A stretch of DNA of 64,000 nt from Hyphomonas sp. (lineage in GTDB: Bacteria; Pseudomonadota; Alphaproteobacteria; Caulobacterales; Hyphomonadaceae). The stretch lies in contig NZ_JAGYJH010000004.1 in assembly GCF_018402285.1 (NCBI RefSeq), positions 186,001 through 250,000 of the forward strand. The letters are read 5' to 3'. Within the stretch, counting starts at the first letter, position 1. Every line of letters begins with the position of its first letter. A program made the translations under genes and the position numbers. The notes under the pieces were generated by a model. It was not told the origin of the DNA and did no database searches. It saw only the letters and a program-made list of their open reading frames with translations. Below, one piece after another: positions 26,763-36,186 of this stretch.

Positions 26763-27896
26763 GTGTCGCGCCTTAAAAGCGTCCTGCTGGTCGATTTCGA
26801 CAATATTTATGGCGCGACCAGTGAAGAGGTTGTCAGCGGGCTGCCCAATTGGCTGCTCTGGCTGGAGGATGGTGCCTTCTCGCCGAAGAACCGCCGCCGC
26901 CGTTTCATCGACAAGCGCGTCTACTGGAATCTGCAATTCGACAAGTACCGCCCCGACTTTGAACGGGCAGGTTTCTCTGCGTTCAACTGCCGGGCGCTGG
27001 CCAAGCGCAAGATCAGCGCGGGCAAGAGTTCTGCCGACATCGTGCTGACCATGGACGCGATCGAAATCGCCCTTGTGAACGAGGATGTCGAGGAGTTCGT
27101 GATCCTCACGACCGATTCCGATTTCGTGCCGATGGTGAACCGGGTGCAGGCCGGCGACCTGCGGGTGGTGACCTGCGGCAAGGAAACCGACCCGACTTAT
27201 GAGCTGTTCAGCCAGTATGCCGACGCGGCCATCCATGTCGGCGCGCTGAAGGCGGCGTTCAGCTATGAGCGGGCAAAGCGCAAATGGTATGCCTTGCGCG
27301 CGCCCCCGCCGCAGATTGCGCCCCTGACCTTCCAGAAAGAGCGCCGCTCGGCGCTGATGGGGCGGGTGCGCGCCGCGCTGGACACGAGCGAGGCGCCCAA
27401 GGACGGGCCGCCGCCGGAAGCTCTGCGCGCCGTGGCGATTATAAAGGAGCTGGGCGAGCGGATGCCCGACCAGCCACTGTCAAAGTCACGCATCGTGCGG
27501 GCACTCAGTGTCATCCAGGAATTCTCGCCGACCTATCAGGCGGGCCTGCGCCCCTGGTTTGGCCACAAGAACTTTGCGGCGATGATGCGCCGCCTGTCGC
27601 AGATGCAGCCCGCGATTGAGGTGACGACAATGGGCAAGAACAAGATCGAAACGATCTGGCGGGAACCGGCCGGGGCGCCGCCGCCGCAGCGCGTGCGCCC
27701 GCCTGAGCCCGATGACGCGCCCGAGGCGCGGGAGTTGCCGCGCGAGCGCCGCCCGCTGGCCCTGCTGGCAGAGGCGGCCAAGTCTGCAGAGCTGCCGGAG
27801 CCTGCCGAACTGGCCGATGGGGCGGAGACGGGCAAGGCCAATGAGGCAGACGAGACTGAAGATGCCGGGGCCGAGGCCCTGCCCAGCCGGGCCTGA
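26763..27896 (+). CDS. NYN-domain (LabA/DUF88-type) putative ribonuclease
   Basis: A protein of about 377 residues with an N-terminal NYN (PIN-like) domain. LLVDFDNIYG carries the first acidic pair, then SSADIVLTMDAIEIAL and FVILTTDSDFVPMVNRVQ carry the others, the pattern of metal-dependent RNA nucleases. The middle (about 230-320) has a helical region with FGHKNFAAMMRRLSQM and a strand (KIETIWREP) reminiscent of an OST-HTH/winged-helix module, and the C-terminal 70 residues are Pro/Glu/Ala-rich disordered sequence. GTG 26763 with GAGGAG 10 nt upstream is preferred; a TTG 17 codons earlier is possible. It lies between tatC and serS, both on the same strand. Confidence 0.8.
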   Translation: MSRLKSVLLVDFDNIYGATSEEVVSGLPNWLLWLEDGAFSPKNRRRRFIDKRVYWNLQFDKYRPDFERAGFSAFNCRALAKRKISAGKSSADIVLTMDAIEIALVNEDVEEFVILTTDSDFVPMVNRVQAGDLRVVTCGKETDPTYELFSQYADAAIHVGALKAAFSYERAKRKWYALRAPPPQIAPLTFQKERRSALMGRVRAALDTSEAPKDGPPPEALRAVAIIKELGERMPDQPLSKSRIVRALSVIQEFSPTYQAGLRPWFGHKNFAAMMRRLSQMQPAIEVTTMGKNKIETIWREPAGAPPPQRVRPPEPDDAPEARELPRERRPLALLAEAAKSAELPEPAELADGAETGKANEADETEDAGAEALPSRA

Positions 27897-27970
27897 CCTG
27901 TGGACAGGAGGGGGCGGCGCAGATTAGACGCTTCCCCGATAGACACTGACCCCAGAGCCTGAGGCTTCCC

Positions 27971-29269
27971 ATGTTCGACATCCGCGCCATCCGCGACAAT
28001 CCCGACGCTTTCCGCAACGCCTGGAACCGCCGGAAGTCTGGATTGGGCTCGGTGGTGGACGACATCCTCAATCTGGACGCGCGATGGCGCGAGGCGACCA
28101 CCACCAAGCAGGACGCCGAAAGCGCGCGCAATGCCAGCTCCAAGCTGATCGGCCAGGCAAAGGCGCAGAAGGATGAGGCCCGCGCGGCCGAGCTGATGGC
28201 GCTGGTGGCAGACGCTAAGACTGCAATCGAGAAAGCCGGCGAGGACGAGGAGAAAGCGCGCAAGGCGCTCGATGACCTGCTGATGGACCTGCCCAACCTG
28301 CCGCTGGACGAGGTGCCCGAGGGCAGTGACGAGCATGGCAATGTCGAGCAACATAAATGGGGCCAGCCAAGGCTCATCAATGATCCCAGGGACCATGCCG
28401 ATCTCGGCGAAGCGCTGAAAGGGCAGGGCGGCTTCCCGCTGATGGACTTTGAAGCCGCCGCCCGGATGAGCGGCGCACGCTTTGTGGCGCTGCGCGGCAA
28501 GCTTACCCGGCTGGAACGGGCGCTGGCGAACTTCATGCTCGATCTTCAGACGACGGAGCACGGATATGAGGAGATGAGCGTGCCGGTTCTGGTGCGCGCT
28601 CAGGCGCTCTACGGCACCGGGCAACTGCCGAAGTTTGCCGAAGACCTCTTCCGCACGACTGTGGATCATTGGCTGACACCTACCGCCGAGGTATCGCTCA
28701 CAAACCTCGTCCGTGAACAAATTCTCGAAGCTGCCCAGCTCCCCCTGCGTTTCACCGCGCATACGCCCTGCTTCCGTTCCGAAGCGGGCAGCGCGGGGCG
28801 TGATACCAAGGGCATGATCCGCCAGCACCAGTTCAACAAGGTGGAGCTGGTCTCGATTGTGGCGAATGAGGAAGAAGGGTTGAAGGAACTGGAGCGGATG
28901 ACCGGCTGCGCCGAAGAAGTGCTGAGGCGCCTCGAGCTGCCTTTCCGCCGCATGCTGCTGTGCACCGGTGACATGGGCGCAGGCGCGCGCAAGACCTATG
29001 ACCTTGAAGTGTGGCTGCCCTCGCAGAACACCTATCGGGAGATTTCCTCCTGCTCTTATTGCGGCGACTTCCAGGCCCGCCGCATGGATGCGCGCTACCG
29101 ACCGGAGCCCAAAGCGAAGCCCGAATATGTCCACACGCTCAACGGGTCGGGCCTCGCGGTCGGGCGCACTCTGGTGGCGGTGCTGGAAAATTATCAGAAT
29201 ACGGATGGATCTGTTACTGTGCCCAGGGCGCTGGTACCTTACATGGGCGGGGTGACGCAGATCAAATGA
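27971..29269 (+). CDS. serS: Seryl-tRNA synthetase
   Basis: A 432-residue class II aminoacyl-tRNA synthetase. The N-terminal tRNA-binding coiled coil covers about residues 30-105. The class II motifs follow: motif 2 near [32 protein letters not shown], and motif 3 near [21 protein letters not shown]. It charges serine and selenocysteine tRNAs. It overlaps surE by ATGA (29266-29269), which couples the two genes' translation. Confidence 0.97.
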   Translation: MFDIRAIRDNPDAFRNAWNRRKSGLGSVVDDILNLDARWREATTTKQDAESARNASSKLIGQAKAQKDEARAAELMALVADAKTAIEKAGEDEEKARKALDDLLMDLPNLPLDEVPEGSDEHGNVEQHKWGQPRLINDPRDHADLGEALKGQGGFPLMDFEAAARMSGARFVALRGKLTRLERALANFMLDLQTTEHGYEEMSVPVLVRAQALYGTGQLPKFAEDLFRTTVDHWLTPTAEVSLTNLVREQILEAAQLPLRFTAHTPCFRSEAGSAGRDTKGMIRQHQFNKVELVSIVANEEEGLKELERMTGCAEEVLRRLELPFRRMLLCTGDMGAGARKTYDLEVWLPSQNTYREISSCSYCGDFQARRMDARYRPEPKAKPEYVHTLNGSGLAVGRTLVAVLENYQNTDGSVTVPRALVPYMGGVTQIK

Positions 29270-30027
29270 GAATTCTCCTGACCAATGATGACGGCATCAA
29301 CGCGCCCGGTCTTTCCGTGCTCGAGGAGATCGCCAAGGAGCTTTCCGACGATATCTGGATCGCGGCGCCTGAAGAGGAACAGTCGGGCAAGGGGCGGGCG
29401 ATTTCGCTGACGCAGCCTGTGCGCGTGCGCAAGGTCGGGGCAAAGGCGTGGGCGGTTGCCGGCTCACCCTCGGACGCTGTTTTGCTGGCGCTGCGCGACC
29501 TGATGCCAGACATGCCCGATCTTGTTCTCTCAGGCGTCAATCGCGGGCAGAACATCGCCGAGGATACGAGTTTTTCCGGCACTATTGCAGCGGCCATGTT
29601 CGGCATGCAGCTGGGCGTGCCGTCGATTGCGCTCAGCCAGGCGCAGAATTTCCGGGAGCGCGGCTCGCTTTCCTGGGAGACGGCCAAGGCCTGGGGCGCC
29701 AGAGCGATCCGCCCGCTGCTGGAGATGCGCTGGCCTAAGGATGTGGTGATGAACGTGAACTTCCCGGACGTGGAGCCCGGCGATGTGCGCGGCATCCAGA
29801 TCACGCGGCAGGGCTTCCGCGACGAGGCGATCATCCATACTGACCGGCGCGAAGACCTGCGCGGCAATGATTATTACTGGATCGGTTATCGCGGGAAGCT
29901 GTCCAAGCCCGACGAAGGCACCGACATCCGGGCGATCTATGATGGCTATGTCTCCATCTCGCCGCTGCATGTGGACTTGACGCATGAACCGTTCCTGAAA
30001 ACACTCAGGGAGACATGGCAGAGCTGA
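29266..30027 (+). CDS. surE: 5'/3'-nucleotidase SurE
   Basis: A 253-residue SurE survival protein. It begins [23 protein letters not shown], with the metal-binding NDDG, and has [29 protein letters not shown] and FTDYDA-like C-terminal parts ([12 protein letters not shown]). It dephosphorylates nucleoside monophosphates. The ATG overlaps the serS stop, and its own end overlaps the pcm start by 13 nt; this surE-pcm arrangement is common in Proteobacteria. Confidence 0.95.
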   Translation: MRILLTNDDGINAPGLSVLEEIAKELSDDIWIAAPEEEQSGKGRAISLTQPVRVRKVGAKAWAVAGSPSDAVLLALRDLMPDMPDLVLSGVNRGQNIAEDTSFSGTIAAAMFGMQLGVPSIALSQAQNFRERGSLSWETAKAWGARAIRPLLEMRWPKDVVMNVNFPDVEPGDVRGIQITRQGFRDEAIIHTDRREDLRGNDYYWIGYRGKLSKPDEGTDIRAIYDGYVSISPLHVDLTHEPFLKTLRETWQS

Positions 30028-30674
30028 TCGCCGATCCGTTTCGTGCTGCTCGCCTTCTGCTCACGCTGAGACAGGAGGGGATGACCGATCCCGACGTGCT
30101 GGCGGCCATGGAGACCATAGAGCGGGCCGCCTTTGTCGATGATCCAGCGCTGGAGGCGCTTGCGTTTGAGGATGCGATGCTGCCGATCCCCTGCGGGCAG
30201 GTGATGCTGCGGCCTTCGGCAACGGCGCATCTGATCCAGGCTATGGCGCTTCCCCGGAACCGGCAGGGGCGCGTTCTGATGGTCGGTTTCGGCTCGGGTT
30301 ACATGGCGACACTGCTGTCGCAGCTTTGCGCACATGTCTTTGCGGTGGAGCGCTTCTGCCGCCTGACGCAGGAAGGCCGCGCCCGGCTGGCGCGGCTGGG
30401 CATCGCGAACGTAACCTTGTCGCAGGGGGACGGGCTGGAGGGCTGGCCTGATCAGGGCCCCTATGATGCCATTGTGCTGGCAGGCGCCGTGTCGGAGGTG
30501 CCCGAGGGGCTGGCAGGGCAGCTGGCCCGGGACGGGACACTCGTTGCGCCGGTCAACGACGCCGCCGGACAGGCTGTCCTGGTCCGGCTGATTGCCTCAG
30601 GCAGCGAGCGCGACCGGCGGCCCCTGTTTCAGTGGGTGCCGCCGCTGATCGAAGGATGCGCGCAAGTGCTTTAA
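30015..30674 (+). CDS. pcm: Protein-L-isoaspartate O-methyltransferase family protein
   Basis: A 219-residue Rossmann-fold methyltransferase of the PCMT family. It has the SAM-binding loop as MVGFGSGYMATLLS (consensus I/VGTGSGY; here Phe replaces Thr), the acidic VERF after the second strand, VTLSQGDGLEGW and PYDAIVLAGAVSEVPEGL. The active-site sequence near IPCGQVMLRPSATAHLIQAM differs from consensus (IG..Q.IS.P.....). It may repair isoaspartate or act on another substrate. Overlaps surE by 13 nt, in keeping with the stationary-phase surE-pcm pair. Confidence 0.82.
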   Translation: MAELIADPFRAARLLLTLRQEGMTDPDVLAAMETIERAAFVDDPALEALAFEDAMLPIPCGQVMLRPSATAHLIQAMALPRNRQGRVLMVGFGSGYMATLLSQLCAHVFAVERFCRLTQEGRARLARLGIANVTLSQGDGLEGWPDQGPYDAIVLAGAVSEVPEGLAGQLARDGTLVAPVNDAAGQAVLVRLIASGSERDRRPLFQWVPPLIEGCAQVL

Positions 30675-30778
30675 TTGCAGCTTGAGGCGCCTGCAGGGGT
30701 AGTTTGCCAAGCCCGGACTGCCCAGCTATACGCCTCAGTTCCGTGTTTCTGACGCCGAATTTTCTGGAGATTGCCGAT

Positions 30779-31153
30779 ATGTCCGCCCGCCCTCTGACGC
30801 TTGCTCTCATCTCGGTGGCTCTGGCCATGCCCGCGGTTGCGCAAGCCGCACCGGCCGCCGCGCCCGCCAACAGCCTGGTCATGCAGCTCGTCATGTTCCT
30901 GCCGCTGATCCTGATCTTCTACTTCCTTCTGATTCGCCCGCAGCAGCAGCGCCAGAAGAAGCACGCCGCCATGATTGCCGCCGTCAAGCGCGGCGATACG
31001 GTGGTCACCTCCGGTGGCCTGATCGGCAAGGTCAACAAGGTCAGCGATACCGAAATCTCGGTTGATCTGGCAGAGAATGTCCGCGTCCGCGTCGTCAAGG
31101 GCATGATTCTCGAAGTGCGCAACAAGTCCGAGCCGGTTCCGGCCAACGACTGA
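30779..31153 (+). CDS. yajC: Preprotein translocase accessory subunit YajC
   Basis: A 124-residue protein with a Sec signal-like first helix, an Ala/Pro linker, the YajC membrane helix (VMQLVMFLPLILIFYFLLIRPQQQRQKKH) and the soluble tail (VKRGDTVVTSGGLIGKV..VSDTEISVDLAENVRVRVVKGMI). It is part of the SecDF-YajC holo-translocon complex. GGAG precedes ATG 30779. It leads a yajC-secD-secF operon. Confidence 0.95.
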   Translation: MSARPLTLALISVALAMPAVAQAAPAAAPANSLVMQLVMFLPLILIFYFLLIRPQQQRQKKHAAMIAAVKRGDTVVTSGGLIGKVNKVSDTEISVDLAENVRVRVVKGMILEVRNKSEPVPAND

Positions 31154-31188
31154 TCTTCGGACCACTGCCGTCTTCATAGGATCGCGCC

Positions 31189-32796
31189 ATGCTACAGTTC
31201 CCGCCGTGGAAAGTCCTTCTCGTCCTGGTTGTGCTCATCTGGGGCATTGTCATGGCGCTGCCCAACGTCATGAACATGTCGAATGCGCCGGGCTTCCTGC
31301 CAAAGCAGTCGGTCAATCTCGGTCTCGACCTGCGCGGCGGTGTCTATCTGGAGATGGAAATACCCCCGGCTGAAGTGATCAGCAGCCGTCTCAGCGTGTT
31401 TGCGCGTGACGTCCGTTCGGCCTTCGCCCGTACATCAGACCGCGAGCCGATCTATTTCCAGCCGGAACTTCGCGGACGCACGATGCTGATCAAGCTCAGC
31501 CGCCCGGACGCTGATGGCAACTTTCCTGTCGAAGAAGCCCTGCGCCGGCTCGACCGGATCAACGGGCCCATCGAAGGCGGCCTTGCCGGCGGCAAGACGT
31601 TCGAAATGACCCGTGCCGGGCAGGATGGCATCCTTGTGAGCGTGTCGGCCGCGTCTGAGAGCGCGATGCTCGCAGACGCCCTGTCCAAGACGATGACCAT
31701 CGTCCGGCGCCGGGTTGACCCCGACGGGGTAGCAGAAATTTCGCTGACGCCGTCTGGCAACAACCGGATCGTTCTGGAAGCGCCCGGTGAGCCCGATCCC
31801 GAGCGCCTCAAGACGCTTCTGAGCCGTGACGGCCGGATGACCTTCAACCTCGTCGAAACCAGCCCTGCTGATATCGCCTCGGCGCAGGCCGGCATCGTGA
31901 AGCCCGGTTTCCGGCTGCTGGAAGGGCCCGAGACCGGACCGCTTCTTGTTCGCGAAATTCCTGAAGTGGTGGGCGCTGACATCGCCACGGCCAGCCAGGG
32001 CAATGACGAAGCCAACCGACCGCAGATCAACTTTCGCCTCAACGCAAATGGCGCGCGCAAGTTCTACGAAACGACGCGCAACAATTCGGGCAAGCTCTTT
32101 GCCATCGTGCTCGATGACGTGATCATGTCGGCGCCGCGCATCAACGAGCCCATCCCGGGCGGCAATGTGCGGATCACCGGCTCGTTCACGATCGAGGAAG
32201 CCCAGGATCTTGCTGCGATCATCGCGGCCGGCGAGATGCCCGCCAAGGTACAGTTCCTGGATCAGCGGGTAGTTTCCTCGACGCTGGGGGAAGATTCGAT
32301 TGAGTCAGGTTTCCGAGCGGCGGTTGTCGGGCTCTCGCTCGTTGCCTTCTTCATGATCCTCGCTTACGGGCTGCAGGGCATGTTCGCCGTGCTTTCGCTG
32401 GTCGCGAACGTGATCCTGATCTTTGCCGCGCTCTCGCTACTGGGGGCCACGCTGACACTGCCGGGTATTGCGGGCATCATCCTGACGATCGGTATGGCGG
32501 TGGATGCCAACGTGCTCGTGTTTGAACGGGTGCGGGAGGAACAGAACAATGGCCGGTCCATCTGGACTGCTGTTCAGGCCGGCTATGAACGCGCGCTGAT
32601 CACCATTCTGGACGCCAACATCACGACCCTGTTTGCCGCCATCATCCTTTACTCGCTCGGCTCGGGCCCGGTGAAGGGCTTCGCGGTCACGCTGGCGCTG
32701 GGCATCATCACGTCGGTGTTCACGGCGTTCGTCTTCACCCGGATGATGACGGTGTTCTGGCTGAAGACATTCAAGACAAAGCGCCTCGCGGTATAG
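31189..32796 (+). CDS. secD: Protein translocase subunit SecD
   Basis: A 535-residue RND-type inner-membrane protein. Six helices are predicted, the first at the N terminus before the large periplasmic P1 region, and five in the C-terminal half from about residue 370. The DLRGGVYLEME motif near 45-55 and IILTIGMAVDANVLVFERVREE near 425-446 are SecD hallmarks. SecDF uses the proton motive force to pull exported proteins out of the Sec channel. It is 35 nt after yajC and 18 nt before secF. Confidence 0.97.
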   Translation: MLQFPPWKVLLVLVVLIWGIVMALPNVMNMSNAPGFLPKQSVNLGLDLRGGVYLEMEIPPAEVISSRLSVFARDVRSAFARTSDREPIYFQPELRGRTMLIKLSRPDADGNFPVEEALRRLDRINGPIEGGLAGGKTFEMTRAGQDGILVSVSAASESAMLADALSKTMTIVRRRVDPDGVAEISLTPSGNNRIVLEAPGEPDPERLKTLLSRDGRMTFNLVETSPADIASAQAGIVKPGFRLLEGPETGPLLVREIPEVVGADIATASQGNDEANRPQINFRLNANGARKFYETTRNNSGKLFAIVLDDVIMSAPRINEPIPGGNVRITGSFTIEEAQDLAAIIAAGEMPAKVQFLDQRVVSSTLGEDSIESGFRAAVVGLSLVAFFMILAYGLQGMFAVLSLVANVILIFAALSLLGATLTLPGIAGIILTIGMAVDANVLVFERVREEQNNGRSIWTAVQAGYERALITILDANITTLFAAIILYSLGSGPVKGFAVTLALGIITSVFTAFVFTRMMTVFWLKTFKTKRLAV

Positions 32797-32814
32797 GCAG
32801 GTTGGGACAGACAC

Positions 32815-33804
32815 ATGCTGATCAAATACTGGCCTAAGGAAACCAAGATTCCCTTCATGCGCTATCGCTATGTGGGCGTGGTGCTGTCGCTGATCATGAT
32901 GGTCGGCTCCATCTACCTTGTCATGACGCGGGGGCTGAATCTGGGCGTCGATTTTGCCGGTGGCTCGGTCGTTGAACTGCGGCAGACAGATACCGTTACC
33001 GTCGCGGATGTTCGCAGCCAGATCCCAGGCGGCCTGACAGTCAACTCGGCAACCGATGCAAATGGCGCCGAACTGGTGGTCATCCGGTTCGGTGAAGTCG
33101 AAGGCTCCCTGCTCGGACCGGAATTTGCGGCGCTCACGGATGAAGAGAAGGCCGACCGCGCGTCGGCTGCATCCAACACATTTGTCGTGAAAACCATCAA
33201 GCAGGCGTTCAACCTGACAGACGAGGATATCCTTCGCAATGATTCGGTCGGTCCGAAGGTTTCCGGCGAACTCTTCCGCGAAGGCCTGATTGCCCTCGGC
33301 GTGGCGACGCTCATGATGTTTTTCTACATCGCGTTCCGGTACACCTGGGCCTACGCTGTTGGCGGCATTGCCGCGCTGATCCATGACGCCATCGGGACGA
33401 TCGGATTGTTCTCGCTGCTCCAGATCCAGTTTGACCTGACCTCGATTGCCGCGCTGCTGACCATCATCGGCTACTCGGTAAACGACTCCGTCGTGGTGTT
33501 TGACCGCATCCGGGAAATCCGGCGCAAGTACAAGCAGATGCCCGCAACCGAAGTCATCGATATTGCCACCAATCAGACGCTCTCCCGGACCTTCCTGACA
33601 GGCGGCACGACGATCATCGCCGTCATGGCCATCGTCATCTTTGGTGGCCCGGTGCTGCAGGGGATGAGCGTGGCAATGATCTGGGGGATCGTGATCGGAA
33701 CCTATTCGTCGATTTACTTTGCGGCCGCAATCGTCCTGATGCTGGGCGTCGATATTAACCGCAAGCCGGTGGAAGACACGCCGGGCTTTGAGGCGATGCC
33801 GTAA
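32815..33804 (+). CDS. secF: Protein translocase subunit SecF
   Basis: A 329-residue partner of SecD. It has the GLNLGVDFAGGSVVE motif after the first helix, the PKVSGELFREGLIALGVATLMMF segment, IGYSVNDSVVVFDRIREIRRKY (helix 4 with conserved Asp/Arg) and TTIIAVMAIVIFGG. Length and layout match a separately encoded SecF. It is the last gene of yajC-secD-secF, followed by a bidirectional hairpin terminator. Confidence 0.97.
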   Translation: MLIKYWPKETKIPFMRYRYVGVVLSLIMMVGSIYLVMTRGLNLGVDFAGGSVVELRQTDTVTVADVRSQIPGGLTVNSATDANGAELVVIRFGEVEGSLLGPEFAALTDEEKADRASAASNTFVVKTIKQAFNLTDEDILRNDSVGPKVSGELFREGLIALGVATLMMFFYIAFRYTWAYAVGGIAALIHDAIGTIGLFSLLQIQFDLTSIAALLTIIGYSVNDSVVVFDRIREIRRKYKQMPATEVIDIATNQTLSRTFLTGGTTIIAVMAIVIFGGPVLQGMSVAMIWGIVIGTYSSIYFAAAIVLMLGVDINRKPVEDTPGFEAMP

Positions 33805-33830
33805 CGGCGGCGCCTTCTGCTGACTATAAA

Positions 33831-33863
33831 AAAGGCCGGACCTCAGCGGGTCCGGCCTTTTGC
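33831..33863. terminator. Bidirectional terminator between secF and ychF
   Basis: AAAGGCCGGACC (33831-33842), short loop, GGTCCGGCCTTT (33849-33860): a perfect 12-bp stem flanked by A-rich and T-rich ends, placed between two convergent genes. Confidence 0.88.
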
Positions 33864-33883
33864 ATTCTGCAGGAACAGCGGCG

Positions 33884-34981
33884 TCAGACGTTGAAGCGGA
33901 AGAGCATCACGTCGCCGTCCTGGACGATGTACTCCTTACCTTCGGACCTCATCTTGCCGGCTTCCTTTGCGCCGACTTCGCCGCCGCAGGCGATGTAGTC
34001 TTCAAAGGCGATCGTTTCTGCGCGTATGAAGCCCTTCTCGAAATCACCATGGATGACACCGGCCGCTTTGGGCGCGGTCCAGCCCTTGTGGATGGTCCAG
34101 GCGCGTGATTCTTTCGGGCCGGCCGTGAAGTAGGTCTGCAGGCCCAGCAGCTCGTATCCGGCGCGGATGAGGCGGGTAAGGCCCGGCTCTTCAAGGCCGA
34201 GTGTCTCGAGGAACTCCTTGCCTTCGGCCTCGTCCAGCACGGCGAGTTCGGACTCAATCTGCGCCGAGATGACGACAGCGATGGCGCCTTCCTGCTGCGC
34301 GCGCTCTTCGACCCGTCTGGAGAAAGCATTGCCGGTTGCAGCGCTGGCCTCGTCGACATTGGCGACAAACAGGATGGGCTTGGCGGTCAGCAGCTGGAGC
34401 ATGTTCCAGGCTTTGACATCGTCTGCGGAAACTTTCGCGCGACGGGCAGGGCGGCCTTCCTTCAGCTCGGCAAGGGCGAGGTCCATCAGGGCAACCTGGG
34501 CCTTGGCGTCCTTGTCGCCGGTATTGGCGCGCTTGATGATGTTGGCCTTGCGCTTTTCAAGGCTGTCGAGATCGGCCAGCATGAGCTCTGTTTCGACGAC
34601 TTCAAAGTCGGCAATCGGGTCAACCACGCCGCGGACATGGGTGATGTCGTCATTCTCGAAGCAGCGCAGCACGTAGATGACGGCGTCGGTCTCGCGAATG
34701 TTGGCGAGGAATTTGTTGCCGAGGCCTTCGCCCTGGCTGGCGCCTTCAACGAGGCCTGCTATGTCCACGAAGTTCATGCGGGCAGGAATGATTTCCTTCG
34801 AGCCGGCGACCTTGGCCAGCCTGTTCAGGCGCGCCTCGGGAACGGCGACCTCGCCGACATTCGGCTCGATGGTGCAGAACGGGTAATTTGCGGCCTGAGC
34901 CGCTGCCGTTTGCGTCAGAGCATTGAAAAGGGTGGACTTGCCGACATTTGGCAGGCCAACGATACCGCATTTGAAGCCCAT
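33884..34981 (-). CDS. ychF: Redox-regulated ATPase YchF (Obg family)
   Basis: A 365-residue P-loop ATPase. It begins MGFKCGIVGLPNVGKSTLFN (G1), has DIAGLVEGASQGEGLGNKFLA (G3) and FVANVDEA (G4 with Asn-x-Asp to NVDE, the ATP-specific pattern), and closes with the TGS domain (TYFTAGPKESRAWTIHKGWTAPKAA..IHGDFEKGFIRAE) and the terminal QDGDVMLFRFNV. YchF binds ribosomes and takes part in stress and translation control. ATG 34981 is decided by the standard start; upstream in-frame residues do not fit the family. Confidence 0.97.
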   Translation of the reverse strand: MGFKCGIVGLPNVGKSTLFNALTQTAAAQAANYPFCTIEPNVGEVAVPEARLNRLAKVAGSKEIIPARMNFVDIAGLVEGASQGEGLGNKFLANIRETDAVIYVLRCFENDDITHVRGVVDPIADFEVVETELMLADLDSLEKRKANIIKRANTGDKDAKAQVALMDLALAELKEGRPARRAKVSADDVKAWNMLQLLTAKPILFVANVDEASAATGNAFSRRVEERAQQEGAIAVVISAQIESELAVLDEAEGKEFLETLGLEEPGLTRLIRAGYELLGLQTYFTAGPKESRAWTIHKGWTAPKAAGVIHGDFEKGFIRAETIAFEDYIACGGEVGAKEAGKMRSEGKEYIVQDGDVMLFRFNV

Positions 34982-35142
34982 GGGGCGAATACCTCTAAAA
35001 TTCCTGAAAGGGCGCCTTAGCCCCTTTCGCTCCTGAAAAACAGGCACAAAAATCGCTAGGATGCAGCGGGACTGGCGTTCATGCGTTGTGTCGTTATCCT
35101 TTGGATCTCCCCTGGATCGGGCCTTAAACGAGGTAGAGTGCG

Positions 35143-36078
35143 ATGAGTTATGATGTCTTTCTGGTTTCTGCTGTAGCAGACCGGGACATTGCCAAGCTGG
35201 TAGTGCGCCGGCTCAGGTCCCTGAAATTCAAGGTGGCGTTCAACCAGAACCAGGTTGATGAGACGTTTGACCCCAAGGATGCCCGGGACGCGACCAGTTC
35301 GCAGACCGTCCTGGTGCTCTGGTCCGAAAACGCTGTGAAAAGCGACTGGGTGCGGGCAGCGGCGTCTGTCGGCAATTCCCGTCCCGGAACACTGCTTCAG
35401 GCCGCGATTGACAAGACGATCCCCTATGAGCCGTTCCGGCAGGAGAAGCGTTATCCCCTCGAGGGGATGACCTCGCGCAGGACACCGGAAGGATTTTTCC
35501 AGTTAATTGAGGAGCTTGGCCGCCGCGATGGCCGCTCCGGCCTGCGGGAATGGATGAACCTTGGCTCCAGGGACGACGACAAGCGCGCTGACTGGATTGG
35601 CGCCCATCCCAAGGATCCGATAGCAGAAGATGCGCGCAGGAAGCGTGAGAAGGATCTGGGCATCAAGCCGGCCCCGGCCCGGGATGCCATCGGGGCAGCG
35701 GCGCTGGCAGCCGCTTCGCTCAAGACCAACGGGACCAGGAGCCCGGCAGCGGTCACGCCGCCTGCGCCCGTGGCATCAGCGCAGCCCAATCCGCTGGTCG
35801 AACTGGGGGCAGGCTGGGGGGCAATTGCGGCTGTATCTGTAGCTATTGTGGGCATGCTGGTGCTCGCCTGGGCGTTCCGCTCGGAGACTTCGGGTGAGCA
35901 GATGGCGGCGGTGGCGGCCATCTCCAATGCCCGTCTGGCCACGGTTACCTGCCCGGCCGGGACGGTGCCGAGGTCCCTCCTGTCGGTGCTGGAGACGGGG
36001 CCGATCATTGACGATACGCAGCCGCAGATCGTCGATGACACCCTCCCGACCGAAAGCCTCACAGACGCGCCAGAGTGA
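35143..36078 (+). CDS. Membrane-anchored TIR-domain protein lacking the catalytic glutamate
   Basis: A 311-residue protein with an N-terminal TIR domain (MSYDVFLVSAVADRDIAKLV; LVLWSENAVKSDWVRAA), a linker, and one transmembrane helix (about residues 227-245), then a short C-terminal segment. In NAD-cleaving TIR domains a Glu occupies Trp+4 of the W-x-x-x-E motif; here the site is Trp69 and Ala73. The enzymatic residue therefore seems lost, so signalling or scaffolding is more likely than NADase activity. No second defence gene is adjacent. The C-terminal 50 residues have no family I recognise. It sits between ychF (divergent) and the ATP synthase operon (convergent). Confidence 0.82.
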   Translation: MSYDVFLVSAVADRDIAKLVVRRLRSLKFKVAFNQNQVDETFDPKDARDATSSQTVLVLWSENAVKSDWVRAAASVGNSRPGTLLQAAIDKTIPYEPFRQEKRYPLEGMTSRRTPEGFFQLIEELGRRDGRSGLREWMNLGSRDDDKRADWIGAHPKDPIAEDARRKREKDLGIKPAPARDAIGAAALAAASLKTNGTRSPAAVTPPAPVASAQPNPLVELGAGWGAIAAVSVAIVGMLVLAWAFRSETSGEQMAAVAAISNARLATVTCPAGTVPRSLLSVLETGPIIDDTQPQIVDDTLPTESLTDAPE

Positions 36079-36136
36079 TACCAAAGCCAGCAAAAAGCTG
36101 GACGCTTTGGGCCAAACGGGGACACTTCAGGACAAA

Positions 36137-36163
36137 AAAGCCGCCCCGGAGGGCGGCTTTCCT
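36137..36163. terminator. Bidirectional terminator between the TIR gene and the atp operon
   Basis: AAAGCCGCCC (36137-36146), loop CGGA, GGGCGGCTTT (36151-36160), with an A-run before and T-run after, usable from both sides. Confidence 0.88.
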
Positions 36164-36186
36164 GTTGGGACGGGCCGGGCTGAAGG

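Noticed and set aside
27536..29134. A 532-residue minus-strand frame across serS
   Set aside because: Shadow of serS; composition follows antisense codons.
35143..36078. TIR gene as part of an anti-phage defence island
   Set aside because: The catalytic Glu is missing and neighbours are ychF and ATP synthase; no defence partners.
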